A stretch of 64,000 bases of DNA from SIG607 sp045586405. Its GTDB lineage: Bacteria > Bacillota > Clostridia > Oscillospirales > Acutalibacteraceae. Position numbers and translations under genes: made by a program. Each line of letters starts with the position of its first letter. The stretch's first letter is position 1. The stretch covers positions 6,806-70,805 of the forward strand of contig JAZNAG010000141.1 in the NCBI GenBank assembly GCA_045586405.1, in the 5' to 3' direction. Of this stretch, positions 17,460 to 27,682 are shown piece by piece. The notes below the pieces were generated by a model. That model was given only the letters and a program-made list of their open reading frames with translations, had not been told where the DNA came from and searched no databases.

Positions 17460-17825
17460 ATGAGTGAACAGAAATTAAAGGGTATAATGGATACCTCTAT
17501 GGACAAGCTTCGCGCTATGATAGATGCTGATATTGTTATCGGCACTCCTATTAAACTTGGTGAAATGACTCTTATTCCCGTTTCAAAGGTGGCCTTTGGT
17601 CTTGCTACCGGCGGAAGCGATTTTCCCACAAAAACAAGTGAGGCTGTTTTCGGCGGTGCCAGTGGCGCAGGCGTTACCGTTTCACCGGTGGGATTTCTTT
17701 GTGTCAATGGCGAGAGTATCAGAATGATACCGGTAAGCAGCGAATCAACGGCTCTTGACCGCGCTATTGCCGCCGCACCCGAAATCATTGATAAATTTAA
17801 AGAAATAACCAAAGACAAAGAATAA
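17460..17825 (+). CDS. ytfJ: GerW family sporulation protein YtfJ
   Basis: 121-residue cytoplasmic protein of the YtfJ/GerW family, made in sporulating cells and linked to spore germination in Bacillus. Conserved pattern: the N-terminal segment leading to IGTPI, IPVSKVAFGLATGGSDF, and a Gly-rich FGGASGAGVTVSPVGFL stretch. Sits 18 bases after scpB, the gene order usual in Clostridia. It is one sign that this organism can form spores or descends from a spore former. Confidence 0.92.
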   Translation: MSEQKLKGIMDTSMDKLRAMIDADIVIGTPIKLGEMTLIPVSKVAFGLATGGSDFPTKTSEAVFGGASGAGVTVSPVGFLCVNGESIRMIPVSSESTALDRAIAAAPEIIDKFKEITKDKE

Positions 17826-17891
17826 GTGCATTAAAAATCTTCCTCTTTAATAAAATGATAGAGATGTTATTTGTTGAGGGGGAAGTTTTTT

Positions 17892-18998
17892 ATGAAAAAA
17901 CTGCTTTGCTTTTTTCTTATTATCTGCCTTTTGGTATGCCCCTTGCCGATAAAAGCCCTTAGCGTTTCGGCAAAGTCGGCGGTTTTAATAGATGCCATAA
18001 GCGGTGAAATTCTTTTTTCTAAAAACCCGAATGAACGGCTTCCTATGGCAAGTACCACTAAAATTATGACGGCATTATTGCTTTGTGAGTATGGCGACCT
18101 TGAAAGAATAATAACCGTTACTCCTGAAATGGTATATGTGGAAGGTACTTCTATGGGGCTTAAGGTGGGAATGAAGGTAAGCCTTAAGGATATTCTTTAC
18201 GGTATGCTGCTTGCTTCGGGTAATGATGCCGCCAATGCTGCCGCTGTCGCAGTGGGCGGCGGTATGGATAACTTTGTGGCATTGATGAATGATAAAGCAC
18301 AGCAGTTGGGGCTTGAAAACACCCATTTTGATACTCCGTCGGGGCTTGACGGAGATTCTCACTATACTACAAGTTATGATTTGGCTATGCTTACCCGATA
18401 TGCCTTAAATAACAGTGATTTTTATGAAGCCTGCAGTACAAAAAGTAAGGCGGTTTATCTTGACGGTGTAAAGGTAACCCTTTCAAATCACAACCGACTT
18501 TTGTCAAGCTATAACGGGGCAATAGGCGTAAAAACCGGTTTCACCAAAAAATCGGGCAGATGTCTTGTTTCTGCCGCAGAGAGGGAGAACGGACGGCTTA
18601 TTGCGGTTACACTTAACGACGGCGACGACTGGCAAGACCATAAAAATATGCTTGATTACGGCTTTTCGCGTCTTGAAAACTCAAGTTGTGTGTTTTATGA
18701 AACCGAGTATAAAATTCCCGTTCTTGCAGGAAAAGAAAACAGTATCACAGTCATTTCTGACAGGATAGAATTCAGAACTGTTGAGGGCAAAAAAATCGTA
18801 AAAGAAGAATATATTTACCCTTATATATTTGCCCCTGTAAAAGAAGGGGAAGAAGTAGGGTATGTTGAATATAAAAGCGGTGGATATACCGTTGCAAAAC
18901 AAACTCTTTATGCCGATAAAAGCATAGAGGCAAATGACAGTGAAAATTTTTTGTTAAGGGTTAAAAACACCTTTTTCAGTATGTTTAAATATGTGTGA
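17892..18998 (+). CDS. dacF: D-alanyl-D-alanine carboxypeptidase (S11, DacF/PBP5-like)
   Basis: Exported serine peptidase that trims the terminal D-Ala from peptidoglycan stem peptides. Signal peptide in residues 1-22; active-site motifs are STTK (Ser54/Lys57), SGN (109-111) and KTG (214-216). A PBP5-type C-terminal beta domain follows, and the last ~18 residues look like an amphipathic membrane-binding helix. Start at 17892 behind GAGGGGGAAG. Location beside ytfJ suggests the sporulation-associated DacF branch, although vegetative DacA cannot be excluded. Confidence 0.92.
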   Translation: MKKLLCFFLIICLLVCPLPIKALSVSAKSAVLIDAISGEILFSKNPNERLPMASTTKIMTALLLCEYGDLERIITVTPEMVYVEGTSMGLKVGMKVSLKDILYGMLLASGNDAANAAAVAVGGGMDNFVALMNDKAQQLGLENTHFDTPSGLDGDSHYTTSYDLAMLTRYALNNSDFYEACSTKSKAVYLDGVKVTLSNHNRLLSSYNGAIGVKTGFTKKSGRCLVSAAERENGRLIAVTLNDGDDWQDHKNMLDYGFSRLENSSCVFYETEYKIPVLAGKENSITVISDRIEFRTVEGKKIVKEEYIYPYIFAPVKEGEEVGYVEYKSGGYTVAKQTLYADKSIEANDSENFLLRVKNTFFSMFKYV

Positions 18999-19007
18999 GG
19001 AGTAATT

Positions 19008-19757
19008 ATGAAGGACAATAAAATTCGTCTTCAAAAACACCTTTCTGAGTGCGGTATCGCCTCAAGAAGAAAGGCAGAAGAACTGATTGAAAATAAGAAG
19101 GTAAGGGTTAACGGCAGAATTGCCTCTCTGGGTGATAAGGTTGATCCTATAAGAGATAAGGTTTCTGTATCGGGCAAAACCGTTGTACCGACTAATAAAA
19201 AGGTATATATTATGCTTCATAAACCGCGTGGTTTTGTCACCACCGTTTCTGATGAACTGGGCAGAAAATGTGTTACCGATCTCGTAAAAGACGTTGGTGT
19301 CAGAGTTTTTCCCGTAGGACGTCTTGATAAAGACTCTGAGGGGCTTTTATTCTTAACCAATGACGGTGAGTTCGCAAACAATTTAACCCATCCCTCAAAG
19401 CACGTTAATAAAACCTACCGTACCACCGTTAAGGGTGAGGTAGAGGAGGAAAAACTTGCAAGGCTTTCAGATGGTGTCGAAATAGACGGCAAAAAAACCT
19501 TGCCCTGCGAATGTTTTGTGGCAGAGAGAAAGCCTGACAGAACGGTACTCATTTTTGTTATTCACGAGGGCAGAAACCGACAAATCAGAAAAATGTGTGA
19601 GGCGGTAGGTCTTACCGTTATTCGCCTTAAACGTACCGAAATTGCAGGTGTAAAAATGGGTATGCTGCCTCAGGGAAAATGGCGTGACCTTAATGAGAGA
19701 GAAATGAAACGCCTTACCGCTATTTCAAGCAGTAAGGAGGGTATCAATAATGATTAG
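19008..19757 (+). CDS. Pseudouridine synthase, RluB/RsuA family
   Basis: Converts a uridine in rRNA to pseudouridine. N-terminal S4 RNA-binding domain (RLQKHLSECGIASRRKAEELI), then the RsuA-type catalytic domain with Asp in VGRLDKDSEGLLFLTNDG and the HEGRNRQIRKM motif. 249 aa. The scpAB-dacF-rluB order is common in Clostridia; 23S-specific RluB is the likeliest identity, but 16S RsuA has the same motifs. Confidence 0.93.
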   Translation: MKDNKIRLQKHLSECGIASRRKAEELIENKKVRVNGRIASLGDKVDPIRDKVSVSGKTVVPTNKKVYIMLHKPRGFVTTVSDELGRKCVTDLVKDVGVRVFPVGRLDKDSEGLLFLTNDGEFANNLTHPSKHVNKTYRTTVKGEVEEEKLARLSDGVEIDGKKTLPCECFVAERKPDRTVLIFVIHEGRNRQIRKMCEAVGLTVIRLKRTEIAGVKMGMLPQGKWRDLNEREMKRLTAISSSKEGINND

Positions 19758-20133
19758 TGTTCTCCCTCTAAAAGAAGAACTGAAAATAAAAGCTCTTTTT
19801 GAAAAACACGACAGAATTTTTTCTGACTTTTCGGGTTGCGTAACTGCAACAGAAGGGGATAAAACTATCGGTTATTGCCTTTACTACCTTGACAGTGAAA
19901 AAATGACGGTACTTGAAATAGAACCACAAAATGATTTGCCCATTGCCGACGGAATACTGCGAAGTGCGATTCATAATGCGGTGTTTAAGAATATTATGAA
20001 GGTGTATTACGACGAAAAATCTCCTGTTATGATATTAGATAAACTCGGCTTTATATTGAGCGCCGAAGAAAAAAGCCTTAATGCAGAAAAACTTTTTGAG
20101 AGTTGCTGTTCTTGCAGTGATAAAAATACTTGA
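19750..20133 (+). CDS. GNAT-like small protein, unknown function
   Basis: 127 residues, start overlapping the pseudouridine synthase stop by 8 bases behind AAGGAGG. The pattern of a central GYCLYYLDSEKMTVLEIEP strand pair, a helix, and a C-terminal DKLGFI resembles a reduced acetyltransferase (GNAT) fold, including the KLGF segment near the usual acetyl-CoA end. The glycine-rich acetyl-CoA loop is not evident, so activity is doubtful. It ends in a Cys-rich SCCSCSD tail. Confidence 0.6.
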   Translation: MISVLPLKEELKIKALFEKHDRIFSDFSGCVTATEGDKTIGYCLYYLDSEKMTVLEIEPQNDLPIADGILRSAIHNAVFKNIMKVYYDEKSPVMILDKLGFILSAEEKSLNAEKLFESCCSCSDKNT

Positions 20134-20158
20134 TTTTTTATTTTAGTTGTGATATCAT
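20130..20158 (+). promoter_or_regulatory. Sigma-A promoter for secG
   Basis: TTGATT, 17-base spacer, TATCAT; the -35 box overlaps the stop codon of the preceding gene. Confidence 0.65.
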
Positions 20159-20202
20159 TGCTATGTTGTAATTTAAGAGATACAGATTAGGAGGAAGACT
20201 AA

Positions 20203-20457
20203 ATGGAAGTTTTACAGATTATTTTAGGCGTATTACTTGGCCTGCTTTCAATAGTTGTTATTGTTCTTGTACTTTTCCAGCAGGGACACAGAGCCGGTAT
20301 TTCCGGTGCTATTTCCGGTGCTGCTGAAACATTCCTTTCAAAGAATAAAGCAAGAACCATTGACGCTGCATTAAAGCGTTATACTATGATAGGTGCAATT
20401 GCTTTCTTTGTACTTGCCATAGCCGCTACCGCTGTAGCAACAATTATTGCAAAATAA
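20203..20457 (+). CDS. secG: Preprotein translocase subunit SecG
   Basis: Small partner of SecYE. Two membrane helices (residues 4-24 and about 60-82) separated by the hallmark VLFQQGHRAGISGAISG and a phase with FLSKNKART. 84 residues, strong TAGGAGG ribosome binding site, own promoter and terminator. Confidence 0.95.
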   Translation: MEVLQIILGVLLGLLSIVVIVLVLFQQGHRAGISGAISGAAETFLSKNKARTIDAALKRYTMIGAIAFFVLAIAATAVATIIAK

Positions 20458-20472
20458 TTAAAAATAAAAAGC

Positions 20473-20502
20473 AAAAGCGTGGTCGAAAGACCACGCTTTT
20501 CT
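20473..20502 (+). terminator. Intrinsic terminator of secG
   Basis: 12-bp stem AAAAGCGTGGTC with complement and a GAAA tetraloop; T-rich end. Confidence 0.88.
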
Positions 20503-20548
20503 CATATTAAGCCAAAATACTTCATAAAATTTTATGAGGTGTTTTGCT

Positions 20549-20815
20549 TTGAAAATATTTTATCTTTTAATGGGTTTTATCTTGGCTTTTTTTGCGCTTT
20601 TATATCTTGTTTTGCTTATAATCACTAAAAAGCCTTTTAAATATTTGTTTTTAAATGCGCTATGCGGAATATGGTGTTTTGCGGTTGTTGACCTTACCGC
20701 CTTTTATACAGGACTGCATCTTCCCGTAAATTATGCCACGGTATTGACAACCGGTATTTTAGGGGTTCCCGGTGTGGTACTGCTTGAAATTATGAAGTAT
20801 ATTATTTTTGTATAA
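20549..20815 (+). CDS. bofA: BofA-like pro-sigma-K processing inhibitor family protein
   Basis: 88-residue membrane protein with two to three hydrophobic segments and the family signature LTTGILGVPGVVLLEIMK at the C-terminus. In Bacillus, BofA holds the pro-sigma-K protease inactive in the outer forespore membrane. I chose the TTG at 20549 because GAGGTG lies 7 bases upstream; the ATG at 20534 would place that sequence inside the gene. Isolated between secG and addB. Confidence 0.8.
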   Translation: MKIFYLLMGFILAFFALLYLVLLIITKKPFKYLFLNALCGIWCFAVVDLTAFYTGLHLPVNYATVLTTGILGVPGVVLLEIMKYIIFV

Positions 20816-20885
20816 AAAATATAGTGAGTTTTTTTACGCTTTATGTTATAATAAATATATCTATATTATATTATCGGAGGAAATT

Positions 20886-23800
20886 ATGTTAAGTATTATC
20901 TATGGACGAGCTGCCTCAGGCAAAACAACCGTAATACTAAACAAAATAAAACAAGCGGCAAGTGAGGGTAAAGAAGTAGCTTTTATAGTTCCCGAGCAAT
21001 TTTCTTTTGAAAGCGAAAGAAGTGTACTGACAGAACTTGGAGATAAATTATCCGCCAAGGTTACCGTGCTCAGTTTTTCAAGCCTTGCTGATAAGCTTAC
21101 CGATCTTTGCGGCGGCGCCTGCAGAGGTCTGCTTAGTGATTCCGATAAAATTATGTTTATGAGCAAAACCTTGAAGGCTCTTCGTGATGAACTTTATATT
21201 TGGCGAAAAAATATAAACTCAACGGGTTTTGCCTCTAAAATAACCGATATGATAGGTGAATTTAAGATAAGTGCGCTTTTTCCTGAGGATATAGAGAAAG
21301 CATCAGAAAATCTCGGTGGCTCTCTTAAAGAAAAAATGAAGGCGCTTTCCATTACATACCGTGCCTATGACGCTCTGGTTAAAGAAAAATTTATTGATCC
21401 TGCGGACAAGCTTCAAAAACTTTATGACGATTTAACGGTTAATAAATATTTTAGCGGTAAAGAGGTATTTATTGACGGCTTTAAGGGCTTTACGGGACAG
21501 CAGTACCGCATTATAGACCTTATCTGTGCTCAGTGTAACTCTCTGAGTGTTGCAATTCTTGCTGACAAGGCTGATAAAAAAGAGCTGTTTGAAAATACAA
21601 TAGCAACAGCAAAAAGCGTTAAAGCTATCGGACAAAAATACGGTAAAAAAATAGATGAAGAATATCTTGACTTTACACATTATAAAGGTGTGGGCGTAAA
21701 GTCTGTAGAGGAAATACTGTCTTCTTACTGTGAAGAATTAAAAGACGGCTCGGGTGTTACGGTTTGCTCTGCAAAAACTGCCGAAGACGAGGTACGCTTT
21801 ACCGCGCGAAATATAAGACGTCTTGTACGTGAAAATGGGTATAGGTATAAAGACTTTGTGGTTATTGCCAGAAACCCCGAGGTATATGAAACATATATAG
21901 AGCACGAATTTAAAATAAATGATATTTCCTGTTTCTTCGACAAGCGTGTGCCGCTTACCGTGTCACCTCTTTTCGCACTTCTTGACTGCGCTATGGACTG
22001 CGCTTTGAGATTTTCCTCAGAATCACTTTTCCGTTTTCTGAAAACCGGTCTTGTACTTGATTTTGACGATAAGAGCATCAGCGAACTTGAAAACTATGTA
22101 TATCTCTGGGATATAAACGGCGAAGCCTGGCTTAATGAGTGGGATATGGACCCAACCGGCTTTTCAAAAACCGACGAGAGTAAAACCGAGGCTATAGCAG
22201 AACAGCTTAAAGGTATAAATGACCTTCGCAAAAAAGCTGTTAAGGTTATGTGCCGTTTCAGAGAAAATTTAAGCGGTCAGGTGCGCAATATGGCAACGGC
22301 CTGTGTAGAGCTTCTTGAAAACATAAACAGTGCCGCCAATTTAAAGAAGATAATAAATGAATCTTCAGATATATTTTCCCCTGAAAACATTGACGTTCTG
22401 CGTCAAAGCTGGGACGGTATTATGAATGTGTTTGACGGTATTGTTAAATGCTTTGGGGAAGATACTGTTTCTGTTAAAGATTTTAAAGAAATGTTTTCTA
22501 CTGCTTGCAGTATGACAACGGTGGGCAGAATTCCTCAAATGCTGGACGAGGTCACCTTTGGCGCGGCAGACAGAATTCGTCCATCAAGACCTAAGGTTGC
22601 TTTTGTACTTGGTTGTAACTATGGCGTTTTTCCTGCCATTAGTGAAAATAACAGTATTTTAAGCAATAACGAAAGAAAAATTCTTAAAGATGCAGGCTTT
22701 GTACTTCGCGATAAAACCGTATTTCAGTCGGTAGAGGAAAACCTGCTGGTTTATTCCTGCCTTTGCTGTGCCTCGGATATGCTTTTTGTTTTGCATCACG
22801 AAACAGGCGGTGACGGCAAGACTGTTGAGCCTTCGGCTTTCATTGGGGAAATTAAAGAAAATACCACGGGTGTGCTATATAAAAGTGAGCCTGTAGAAAC
22901 GCTTTGCGAGGAAAACTTTCCCGAGACACAGTCTGATGCTTTTCGTACCCTTTGTACCTTGGCGGGTAAAAGCAGCCCCGAATATGCTACGCTTTCTGAG
23001 GCTACCTTTGAATATGACGGTATAAAAGACAGATTTAAAAGTGTTTACTCTGCCGCCGCGAAGCGTGATATGAAGCTGGGCAGTGAAGTGTCTAAAAAGC
23101 TTTTCGGTAATAACATAAGCCTTTCGGCGACTAAGTTTGATACTTTCCACAGCTGTCGTTTCAGATTTTTCTGCCGATACGGTCTTGATACCGATATTAT
23201 TCAGCCTGCAAAGCTTGATAATTTGCAACGCGGAACTATTGTCCACTTCGTTATTGAACAGTTTTGCAATGCTCATTTAAAGGATATTGATAAGGTTGAA
23301 AAAGCACAGATAATAAAGGAAACCGATATTTATTTAAACGAGTATTTTGCACAGATAAAGGGTAGTGAGTTTCTTTTTACCGCAAGGTTTAATTTCCTTC
23401 TTAAAAAGATAAAAGAAGGTATAGTTGATGTGCTCGAGAGGATAGTAGCCGAGTTCAAACAGAGCAAGTTCAGACCTTGCCAATGTGAAGTAAGAATAGG
23501 TAATGACGGCACCATTCCTACTGTTCAGTTTCCGTTTTCAGAGGATGGTAAGTTATCCCTTTACGGCAGTATAGACCGTCTTGACAGATGGGGCAGCTTT
23601 ATAAGAATAGTTGACTATAAAACAGGAAGCAAAACTTTTAGACTTTCAGATACCCTTTACGGACAGAATCTTCAGATGCTTATATACCTTTACTGTGTAA
23701 TAAGAGGCGAAAATATTGACTATAAAGGCAAAAACCCTGCAGGTATTCTCTATCTTATTTCAAAAAAGGATATAAACAAAAAGGGTATGGCTATGAACGG

Positions 23801-24164
23801 CCTTATTTGCGAAAATATGGATGTAGTTGAGGCTATGGAAGAAGCAAATAACGGTGAGTTTATTCCAAAATACAAGGTTAAAAAGGACGGTACGCCCTAT
23901 AAGAGCAATACTTCGTATATCTCTGAGGAAGCCTTTAATGTTATTTTTGATTATATAGAGGAACTGGCTTGTAAAATGGGTGAAGCTTTGCATTCGGGAG
24001 ATATAGCAGTAGACCCCGTTGATGCCTGTGACAGCGATGCCTGTAAATACTGTCAGTACAGCTCGGTTTGCTGTATTGAAGACGAGGAACATAAAAAGGC
24101 TGAAAAGCTATCCAACTCTGAGGTTATAGAAGCAATAAGAGGAGGCGAAACTGATGGACTTTAA
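20886..24164 (+). CDS. addB: ATP-dependent helicase/nuclease subunit B (AddB)
   Basis: Subunit of the AddAB complex that processes double-strand breaks for recombination. N-terminal inactive-helicase region still has a Walker A (GRAASGKTT). The C-terminal nuclease carries IVDYKTG and a four-Cys Fe-S cluster site: one Cys in the FHSCRFRFFC segment and three in CKYCQYSSVCC. 1092 residues. Start at 20886 behind ATCGGAGGAAATT; the longer frame to 20808 lies across the promoter region, where TATAATAAATATA is seen. Overlaps addA by 11 bases. Confidence 0.96.
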   Translation: MLSIIYGRAASGKTTVILNKIKQAASEGKEVAFIVPEQFSFESERSVLTELGDKLSAKVTVLSFSSLADKLTDLCGGACRGLLSDSDKIMFMSKTLKALRDELYIWRKNINSTGFASKITDMIGEFKISALFPEDIEKASENLGGSLKEKMKALSITYRAYDALVKEKFIDPADKLQKLYDDLTVNKYFSGKEVFIDGFKGFTGQQYRIIDLICAQCNSLSVAILADKADKKELFENTIATAKSVKAIGQKYGKKIDEEYLDFTHYKGVGVKSVEEILSSYCEELKDGSGVTVCSAKTAEDEVRFTARNIRRLVRENGYRYKDFVVIARNPEVYETYIEHEFKINDISCFFDKRVPLTVSPLFALLDCAMDCALRFSSESLFRFLKTGLVLDFDDKSISELENYVYLWDINGEAWLNEWDMDPTGFSKTDESKTEAIAEQLKGINDLRKKAVKVMCRFRENLSGQVRNMATACVELLENINSAANLKKIINESSDIFSPENIDVLRQSWDGIMNVFDGIVKCFGEDTVSVKDFKEMFSTACSMTTVGRIPQMLDEVTFGAADRIRPSRPKVAFVLGCNYGVFPAISENNSILSNNERKILKDAGFVLRDKTVFQSVEENLLVYSCLCCASDMLFVLHHETGGDGKTVEPSAFIGEIKENTTGVLYKSEPVETLCEENFPETQSDAFRTLCTLAGKSSPEYATLSEATFEYDGIKDRFKSVYSAAAKRDMKLGSEVSKKLFGNNISLSATKFDTFHSCRFRFFCRYGLDTDIIQPAKLDNLQRGTIVHFVIEQFCNAHLKDIDKVEKAQIIKETDIYLNEYFAQIKGSEFLFTARFNFLLKKIKEGIVDVLERIVAEFKQSKFRPCQCEVRIGNDGTIPTVQFPFSEDGKLSLYGSIDRLDRWGSFIRIVDYKTGSKTFRLSDTLYGQNLQMLIYLYCVIRGENIDYKGKNPAGILYLISKKDINKKGMAMNGLICENMDVVEAMEEANNGEFIPKYKVKKDGTPYKSNTSYISEEAFNVIFDYIEELACKMGEALHSGDIAVDPVDACDSDACKYCQYSSVCCIEDEEHKKAEKLSNSEVIEAIRGGETDGL

Positions 24165-27100
24165 TAAACTTACCATACCGCAACAGGCGGCTGTAACAGA
24201 AAAGGGAAGTATATTGGTTTCCGCCGCCGCGGGTTCGGGTAAAACCGCCGTGCTTGTGCAAAGAATAGTAAAGGCTTTAACCCGCAAGGATAATCCCTTA
24301 AGCGCTGACAGAATTCTTGTTGTTACCTTTACAAATGCCGCCGCTGCCGAAATGAGAGCGAGACTTGAAAAAGAGGTTGACCGGTATTGTCGCGAAAATC
24401 CTGCCGATAAGGCTGCTGCACGTCAGAAAATTCTTTTGCAAAGCGCTAATATAAGCACTATTGACTCTTACTGTATATCTCTTGTACGTGAAAATTTTGA
24501 TAAAGCAAATGTAGATATAGACTTTAAAATGGCAGAGGAAAATGAGCTTAGCGCTATAAAGGATACTGCCGCAAAAGCAGTGTTTGAAAAGTATTATGAG
24601 AGTGAAAACCCTACCTTTATAAGTCTTCTTGACGCCTTTGGTTCGCTGTATGATGACAGTGACCTTACCGATGCGGTTAAAGAAATTTATGAAAATTCAC
24701 AGAATATGCCTTTTCCGTCTGTATGGATAGAGGGTATTAAAAACCGATACGTAGACAATTCTTTTGCCCTTTGGGAGAATGAAGCCTATACAGAGGCGAA
24801 GGAACAGCTTGACAGAATTTTAGGTTATATAAATTCTGCCGACAGATATTTTGCCGAAAATGAGGAACTTAAAAAAGCCTACGGTATATCTTTTGATGCC
24901 GCAAGGGACAGAACGTCAGCGGCTATAAAAAGCGCTGAGAAAAAAGACTGGGACGGTCTTTATGAAAGCATTAAAATGTTAAAGTTTGATGACTTTAAGA
25001 GAGGCGCGTTTTCGGCAGATGAAAGAGATGCTTTGTGCGTTAAAAAGCTGAGAGCCTTTGCAGAAACAATTATCAAAAAACTGCAAACATTTATTTATGC
25101 TGAAAAGGCTGTGGTAGAAAATCACTATAACACCACCTCACCTTTGACTCGTCTTTTACTTGAGTTGGTTTGCGAGTATGCAAAGCAGCTTGACAGTCTT
25201 CTTCGTGAAAAGAACGTGTATAACTTTTCTGATATTGAGCATAAAGCCTTTGAACTTTTATGTGAGTTTAAAGACGGCGAAGTTTCTTTGCGTGAAGAGG
25301 CAAGAGAATTTGTTGACCGCTATGACGAGATTTTCGTTGACGAATATCAGGATGTAAACGATTTACAGGATATGTTTTTCCACTTTCTGTCAGACTCAGG
25401 CAAGAAACTTTTCGTTGTTGGTGACGTAAAGCAGAGCATCTACGGTTTCAGAGGCGCAAACCCCGATAACTTTCTTGCAAAACAGCAGGTGTCGGTTGAT
25501 TATAAAGAAGCAGGCGAAAATGAACTTAAATCTATAATTCTTGACGCTAATTTCAGAAGCAGAGACGGTATATGCGGTTTTGTAAACCATATTTTTGACC
25601 GCATTATGACTAAAGAAACCTGCGGAATAGATTATAAAGCAACCGAAAGACTGTCACCTAAGGCAGATTTTCCGCCAATAGATATTCCTCAGGCTGAGTT
25701 TCATATTGTAGACAGTGGTTTTGAAAAAGAAAAAGAAGCCGAGGCTTCCTATATTGCCGATTATATTTTATCGGTTATGAATTCGGGCGAAATAATAAAA
25801 GACAAAAAAACCGGTACTTTGAGAAAGGCAAAATTTTCAGATTTTGCCATCATCGTCCGCTATTTAAGTACCGTCTCTTCAACGCTTGTTGAACAGCTTA
25901 CCGAGAGAGGTATACCCGTTACATATACAAAGGACGGTTTTTTGAAATCTAAAGAAATCAAAACCATGCTGTCACTTCTTTGCGTTATAGATAACCCTAC
26001 CCGTGAGATAGAACTTTTGTCTGTTTTAATGTCACCCATTTTCTGCTTTACAGCCGACGATATGGCGAATATAAGGATAGGCAGCCGTAAGGTAAACCTT
26101 TACTCTGCGGTTATAAACAGCGCAAATAACGGCAATGAAAAATGCAAGGCATTTTTAGAGTTTTTGTCTAAACTTCAAAAATTTGCCGCAATTATGCCGC
26201 TTCACGACCTTATAACCCATATTTATAATCTTACAGACTATAAGAATATGGTTTCGCTTATGCCTGATGCCGTGGGCAGAATTTCAAACCTTAACTATCT
26301 TGTCAGCCTTGCCGAAAACTATGAGGCTACCGGTAATAAGGGTATATTTGCATTTAAGAAAAGTCTTGAAAAACTTGGGGACGAAAAACTTAAAGGTGCG
26401 GCAATGAGTAGTGGGGGCGACTGTGTTCAGCTTATGACCATTCACTATTCAAAGGGACTTCAATTTCCAATTTGTATTGTTGCCTACGGCGGTAATAATT
26501 TCAGTAATAAAGATAGCCGCAAATCTCTTATAATAGATACAGAGTATGGCGTTTCCTTTATGTACTATGATGACGAAGACGGTAAAGTTACCCCGATTGA
26601 TAAAAAACTTCTTGCTCAGTATCAGAAAAAGAGACAGCTTAAAGAAGAACTGCGTATGCTTTACGTTGCGGCTACCCGTGCTGAAGACCGCCTTGTTATG
26701 ACGGTGGCAAGAAAAAATGTTGAAGCCTTGCTGTTTGGCAGCGCTGTAAAGCTTGAAGCCGCAGGTGACAAAGTAAACAGAGAAATATATCTTTCTGCAA
26801 ACTGCTATGCCGACTGGATTATTCCGTGTCTGCTTTTGCACAGTGATTCTGCTGACCTTAGAAAAACTGTCGGCTATAAGTATGAAGGGGTGAAAAACCC
26901 TTATGCCGTTCTTTCTGGTATCTATGAATTAAATACAAGAGTAGCAGGGAATACTGAATATGAGTATAAACCCGACAATGATGCAATAAAGCTTATAAAA
27001 GACCGTCTTGATTATCAGTATCCCTTTGATATTTTAAGACAAATTGAGGCTAAATCTTCTGTATCGGCAATAGTACACAAGGCTGAAGAGGGAGATTATG

Positions 27101-27645
27101 ATTTCACCTTGCGTCCGGGCTTTTTGAACAAAAACGGACTTACCGCCACCGACAGAGGTACTGCTGTTCATAAAATTATGCAGTATATGGACTTTGAAAA
27201 GGTGCGTGAAGATTTTGAGGCTGAAATCACCCGCCTTAAAGAGTGGGAGTATATAAGCGAGGAAGAAGCAGAAGTGGACACTGCGCATATTAAAAGGTTT
27301 GTAAACGGTGAACTGTTCTCAAGAATGTTAAAGGCAAAAGAACTTAAAAGGGAAATGAAGTTCTTGACATTTTTACCTGCAGGCAGAGTAAATGATAATA
27401 TCCCGTCAGACCTTTATGATGAACAAATAGTTGTTCAGGGTGCCGTTGACTGTATGTTTATTGAGGAAGACGGTGTCGTTATTGTTGACTTCAAAACCGA
27501 CAGGGTGAAAGAGGAAAGTCAGCTTGTAAACGCCTATGCAGAACAGCTTAATATCTACGCTGTAGCTTGTGAAAAAATAACGGGACTTCCCGTTAAAGAA
27601 AAAATAATATATTCTCTTGTTTTAGACCGCAGTATTGTGGTATAA
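24154..27645 (+). CDS. addA: ATP-dependent helicase/nuclease subunit A (AddA)
   Basis: UvrD-type 3'-5' helicase with RecB-family nuclease, partner of AddB. Q-motif LTIPQQAAV, Walker A SAAAGSGKTAVLV, DEYQDVND, GDVKQSIYGFRGANP, motif V/VI region MTIHYSKGLQFP and VAATRAEDRLV; the nuclease active site is in VDCMFIEEDGVVIVDFKTDR. 1163 residues, normal. GAGGAGG-type ribosome binding site inside the end of addB. The pair is expected to recognise a Chi-like sequence, not determinable here. Confidence 0.97.
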   Translation: MDFNKLTIPQQAAVTEKGSILVSAAAGSGKTAVLVQRIVKALTRKDNPLSADRILVVTFTNAAAAEMRARLEKEVDRYCRENPADKAAARQKILLQSANISTIDSYCISLVRENFDKANVDIDFKMAEENELSAIKDTAAKAVFEKYYESENPTFISLLDAFGSLYDDSDLTDAVKEIYENSQNMPFPSVWIEGIKNRYVDNSFALWENEAYTEAKEQLDRILGYINSADRYFAENEELKKAYGISFDAARDRTSAAIKSAEKKDWDGLYESIKMLKFDDFKRGAFSADERDALCVKKLRAFAETIIKKLQTFIYAEKAVVENHYNTTSPLTRLLLELVCEYAKQLDSLLREKNVYNFSDIEHKAFELLCEFKDGEVSLREEAREFVDRYDEIFVDEYQDVNDLQDMFFHFLSDSGKKLFVVGDVKQSIYGFRGANPDNFLAKQQVSVDYKEAGENELKSIILDANFRSRDGICGFVNHIFDRIMTKETCGIDYKATERLSPKADFPPIDIPQAEFHIVDSGFEKEKEAEASYIADYILSVMNSGEIIKDKKTGTLRKAKFSDFAIIVRYLSTVSSTLVEQLTERGIPVTYTKDGFLKSKEIKTMLSLLCVIDNPTREIELLSVLMSPIFCFTADDMANIRIGSRKVNLYSAVINSANNGNEKCKAFLEFLSKLQKFAAIMPLHDLITHIYNLTDYKNMVSLMPDAVGRISNLNYLVSLAENYEATGNKGIFAFKKSLEKLGDEKLKGAAMSSGGDCVQLMTIHYSKGLQFPICIVAYGGNNFSNKDSRKSLIIDTEYGVSFMYYDDEDGKVTPIDKKLLAQYQKKRQLKEELRMLYVAATRAEDRLVMTVARKNVEALLFGSAVKLEAAGDKVNREIYLSANCYADWIIPCLLLHSDSADLRKTVGYKYEGVKNPYAVLSGIYELNTRVAGNTEYEYKPDNDAIKLIKDRLDYQYPFDILRQIEAKSSVSAIVHKAEEGDYDFTLRPGFLNKNGLTATDRGTAVHKIMQYMDFEKVREDFEAEITRLKEWEYISEEEAEVDTAHIKRFVNGELFSRMLKAKELKREMKFLTFLPAGRVNDNIPSDLYDEQIVVQGAVDCMFIEEDGVVIVDFKTDRVKEESQLVNAYAEQLNIYAVACEKITGLPVKEKIIYSLVLDRSIVV

Positions 27646-27682
27646 TTTTCTGGTATAAAATAATTCTTTGGAGGAAGAGAAG